From the NCBI GenBank assembly GCA_024305405.1, contig JAKNDB010000108.1:1489501-1553500 (forward strand): a DNA stretch of 64,000 nucleotides. Reading direction: 5' to 3'. The notes beneath the pieces were generated by a model, which saw nothing but the letters and a program-made list of their open reading frames with translations, ran no database searches and was not told the origin of the DNA. Positions 60,491 to 64,000 of this stretch are shown here, one piece after another. The translations under genes and the position numbers were made by a program. Every line of letters starts with the position of its first letter. Positions within the stretch are counted from its first letter, which is position 1. The stretch is from Dirofilaria immitis (Eukaryota > Nematoda > Chromadorea > Rhabditida > Onchocercidae).

Positions 60491-62610
60491 AGTATGTATT
60501 AAATTTATTTTCGGAAAATTAGTATATAATTTCAGATTTAAAATAAAATAAAAAAGTTAGAAAAGGAAAGACAAATGAAGAGAAAAAAACGAAAATTAAT
60601 TTAGTACCATCCATAAATTAATTTTTATGGAGGATGTTTGAAGGAAAAAAATATATATAATTGATTTTAAATAATTTCAAAAAAGTTTACGAATTTGAAT
60701 AGAGAAATTGTTTCATTAAATCTTATCTAAAAATAATAATTAATAATTTTACTTATACTTAAATATTCAAATTCAAATTAAATAATTTTGAGAAAAAATT
60801 TTTAAATTATTTAATTAAATTTTGATAAATTTTTTATGAAAAAAAACTGAATAAATATGCATTAATTGAAATAATTTCGAATGATTTTTCTCAAAATTCG
60901 TTAATTTGAATTTGAATATTCGAATAGAAAAAAATTTTACAAATTTAAATTATCAATTAATTTATTTTTTAATTTGAATGAAAAAATAATTCCATTTAAT
61001 TCACATTTTCATTCTTTCATATCTCTTTCTTTTTTTTTTTTTAATTAATAAATTCCTATTTTTTGTTTGCTTCTTTTAAAGCATACAAAATTTTATAATT
61101 AAAATTGCTAATTATTATTTTAAATTTAAATTAAAAAAATAAATTCAATTTCTAATTTCTTTTCAAATTAATTACTTTTCAGACAAACAAATATTTCATA
61201 AATTCTTATGTATTTTAAAGGAAAAAAAATTTTAAAATAGGAATGAAAAAAATAGTAAAAAAGTTTTAAAAATTTTTCCCCGTGTTTTTATTTTTATTTT
61301 TTTTTTGGAATAAACATCACTGGAAAATATATCAGAGAGAATGATAATATACTCTAAAGCATATATGAGATATAAGACATTATCATTTTGGCGAAATGAT
61401 AATTTGATAAAGAAAATGAAATGATATTAAAATTGTGACATATATATGTGATATTGGAATTAATATCAGAATTAACATTGGTAAATGAATAGAAAGATAA
61501 GGTAAAAAAATATTAAAAAATAAAAGAAGGGTAGGGAGAACAAACAAAAAAAAACAAAATATTTGCAAATAAAAAATATTCAACAATAGAAAATCGTACT
61601 TAAATACTAATTTAAATTTAATTAAAAATTAAAAATAGAAAATAAAGAATATTTTAATATTTTAAAATATCCACTCGATTTTGTTAAAAAATTTTTAATT
61701 TATCAAAAATTACGACTTGCTAGGAATGTTATTTGATAAAATCTTTTATCATTCGTCTTTGCTAATTACTGTAAGAAACTATTTTTAATCAAAATATCGA
61801 ATAATTAAAATTGGAAATTGATATGCTTTGATGTAATGATACATTCAAAATATTGCATAATCAAAATTTTGACCTTTTCCTGAGGTATGGCTAATAATAT
61901 TTAACCTTTAGCTAATCAAATATTTTAATTTCGATTGGCTTTTTTTTCAGAAGAAAAAAAACAAAAACAAAAATAGAATTTTGGCAAATTAAATTATTGT
62001 AAGTAAACGTAATAAGAATATTTTCTAAATTATTTTAAAATTGAATTTTAAAAAAATGAAAAGTTGACAAACAATTCATTGACCTTTGCCCTCTCTCTGC
62101 TACGTTTTATAGTAAAAAGCCAATTTAATGAATGAATTACGATATTTGTATAATTTGCAAAATCAATAAATTTCAATCGATTTAGAATAAAATTCAAAAT
62201 TACTTATCCAACATAAAGGAATGTCAATTTGAAAATGACGAATAAAAAGAGATATCAGTCTCGAATAGTATTATCATTATATATGCATTAGTGATAATAA
62301 TATATGCTATCAACAGGAAAGTATTTTTGCTTTTGTTGTATTATAATTATTAAATTTTAAATACTTTTCTCATGCAATAGATTTAAATTTCCAAAATTTT
62401 AACAAATTAAATTAATCATTTATTTAAGATTTTATCAATGCGAATGATAATATAATCAAAAAAAAAAATTTTTTTGATAAGAAAACAAAAAAAAAAAAGA
62501 ACAGAAGAAAAATTGTAGATGAGATTCGATGATAGCGATAAAATATCATGGAATTTAAAATTTTCATAAATTAATTATTCGGTATTTTCCCGAATATGCT
62601 TCACACGAGA

Positions 62611-62758
62611 TCAACGAATAATTCTTTTAGCAAAACCATCATTTGCGATCCAATCCAATTTATCGTCATTTATTTCTGCATATGATACACCATCATCAGC
62701 ACCACCACCGTCATCTTTATCATTATCATTATCATTTTTATCATTTGTTGCATCAATT
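62611..62758 (-). CDS. Last exon of an unidentified minus-strand gene
   Basis: On minus, a T-run ending in TTTAG is followed by a frame reading IDATNDKNDNDNDKDDGGGA and then DDGVSYAEINDDKLDWIAND, ending GFAKRIIR and a TGA stop at 62611. Composition is charged and complex beyond an Asn/Asp (GAT) run, and third positions are A/T-rich as in the other genes here. Upstream exons should lie at higher coordinates, but I see none before 64000, so the preceding intron exceeds 1.2 kb or leaves the window. I do not recognise the protein. Confidence 0.6.
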
Positions 62759-63244
62759 CTAAAAAAAAAAAAAAAAAACGAAGCAAAAAATATTAATTAA
62801 ATATATTTTCGTTCAATAATAACAACAAGAATGAATAAACAATTCAAATTAAAATGTAAACAAATTAAATGTTTTTTTTGTGTTATAAGCAAGGTCACTC
62901 TCTTGCTTCTTATATTTTCACTGCATTTTTAATGGAATTTGAATTAAGCAAGAAATGAAAATAATAAACTTAAAATAGGAATAGATTTTAGGAAAAAGAA
63001 AAGAATGAAGGAAAAAGACTGTAAATACGAAATTAAAAGGAAATTAAAAAAAAAGACAGAGAGAAGGAAAACTTTTGATAAATTTTTTTTTTTGTTTTTT
63101 TAGAATTTAAATCTTACATATAAATAAATAAAAATGATGATTTATACTTTTGGTTAAGCAAGAATATATATATATATATTGGTTAGTAAATTCGATTCGT
63201 AATCGATTTTGCAGTCCGTTTTTTCGAAATGCAGCCCGTTCCAC

Positions 63245-64000
63245 ACCATTATCATTTGACTATAATTAATTCAAAAATTTGCAAAATACTTAAAACTATA
63301 TATAAATTTGTTCTAACTAAAATTTTAATATATAAATAATGATAAAATTACAGTCTGATAATTTATGATCTAAATGATAATTTCAAAAATCCTTATCACA
63401 CTAATCAATGCTTTACTTTTTCATTGCATTTGTTTTGTTTTTTGATAGTACAATCATTTTACCATAATTAATTCAAAAATTTGCAAATATTCAAAGTTAT
63501 GTAAATTTGTTCTAACTAAAATTTTAATATATAAATAATGATAAAATTACAGTCTGATAATTGATGATCTAAATGATAATTTCAAAAAATTCTTATCATG
63601 CTAATCAAAGACTTAATTTTTTTATTGCATATTATTTTTAAAGCAAAAGAAAGAAAATAAGTATAAAATTTTATTTTAATTATTCCAAAATCTAAAACGA
63701 TAATTTCAAATTCTTATCATGTTAATCCATTGTCGCATATCTTTTGATAATAAAATTTTTGCAGTGATAATTTAAAATTCTTATCATATTAATTAAAATG
63801 TTTAGAACATATTTTCATTGCGTATATGCTTTGATAATAAATTTGACAAAGTTAGAAGAAAGGGAAAACACAAATTTCCAATTAAAATTTTAGTATATTA
63901 AATAATCAATCACAAAATTTTATTTCAATAATGCAAAATTTAAATGATTATTTCAAATTCTTATCATGCTTATCAAAAAATTTAGCTTATTTCCATTGCA
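63245..64000. repeat. Tandem repeat, about 200-220 bp, 3-4 copies, running off the window end
   Basis: Each copy has AATTAATTCAAAAATTTGCA, TTGTTCTAACTAAAATTTTA, ATATATAAATAATGATAAAA, ATTACAGTCTGATAATT, TCTAAATGATAATTTCAAA and TTCTTATCATGCTAATCAA blocks. Copies start near 63260, 63465 and 63690, the later ones more diverged. Probably inside an intron of the gene ending at 62611. Confidence 0.8.

Larger units (their letters stand above)
56993..62610. other. Gene-free AT-rich region
   Basis: No exon with coding character on either strand. The part 57400-57900 is less AT-rich but has stops in all frames. Poly-A/T runs, a GA microsatellite and two minisatellites account for the visible structure. 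Confidence 0.65.

Overview
The window looks like nuclear DNA from a nematode, plausibly a spirurid or filaria-like parasite. It is very AT-rich. It holds four complete multi-exon genes, and their protein families match animal genes. Intron ends are short TTTCAG/TTAG acceptors, some introns are several kb long, and microsatellites and minisatellites are dense. Three start codons lie just behind an acceptor-like AG, as expected if a spliced leader is added. The species assignment is inference only.

Layout. 1-7278: no gene; AT-rich sequence and tandem repeats. 7279-17755 (+): 11-exon gene related to type I inositol-polyphosphate 5-phosphatase (INPP5A), but with almost every catalytic motif residue replaced, so a likely pseudoenzyme. 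18990-22771 (-): 13-exon sugar-phosphate exchanger of the SLC37 family, convergent with the first gene. 24634-32111 (-): 10-exon ectonucleotide pyrophosphatase/phosphodiesterase (ENPP) with an intact metal site; one intron carries a fragment of 28S rRNA gene. 32112-37646: divergent intergenic region of about 5.5 kb, full of ACGT-core repeats. 37647-56721 (+): about 23-exon ELAPOR/EIG121-type cysteine-rich transmembrane receptor, whose introns hold many minisatellites and an array of nuclear-receptor-like half sites. 56722-64000: mostly non-coding, with the last exon of an unidentified minus-strand gene at 62611-62758 and a long-unit tandem repeat running off the window end.

An overriding observation is that single-base losses, where they can be placed mostly in short A or T runs, break the reading frame in all four genes (at least ten cases), while exon phases on both sides agree once one base is allowed for. 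This is best read as uncorrected long-read consensus error, so short reading frames here underestimate the real genes. The genes do not form an operon. Three of the four are secretory or membrane proteins acting in phosphate, nucleotide or endolysosomal metabolism; no joint pathway can be claimed from the sequence.
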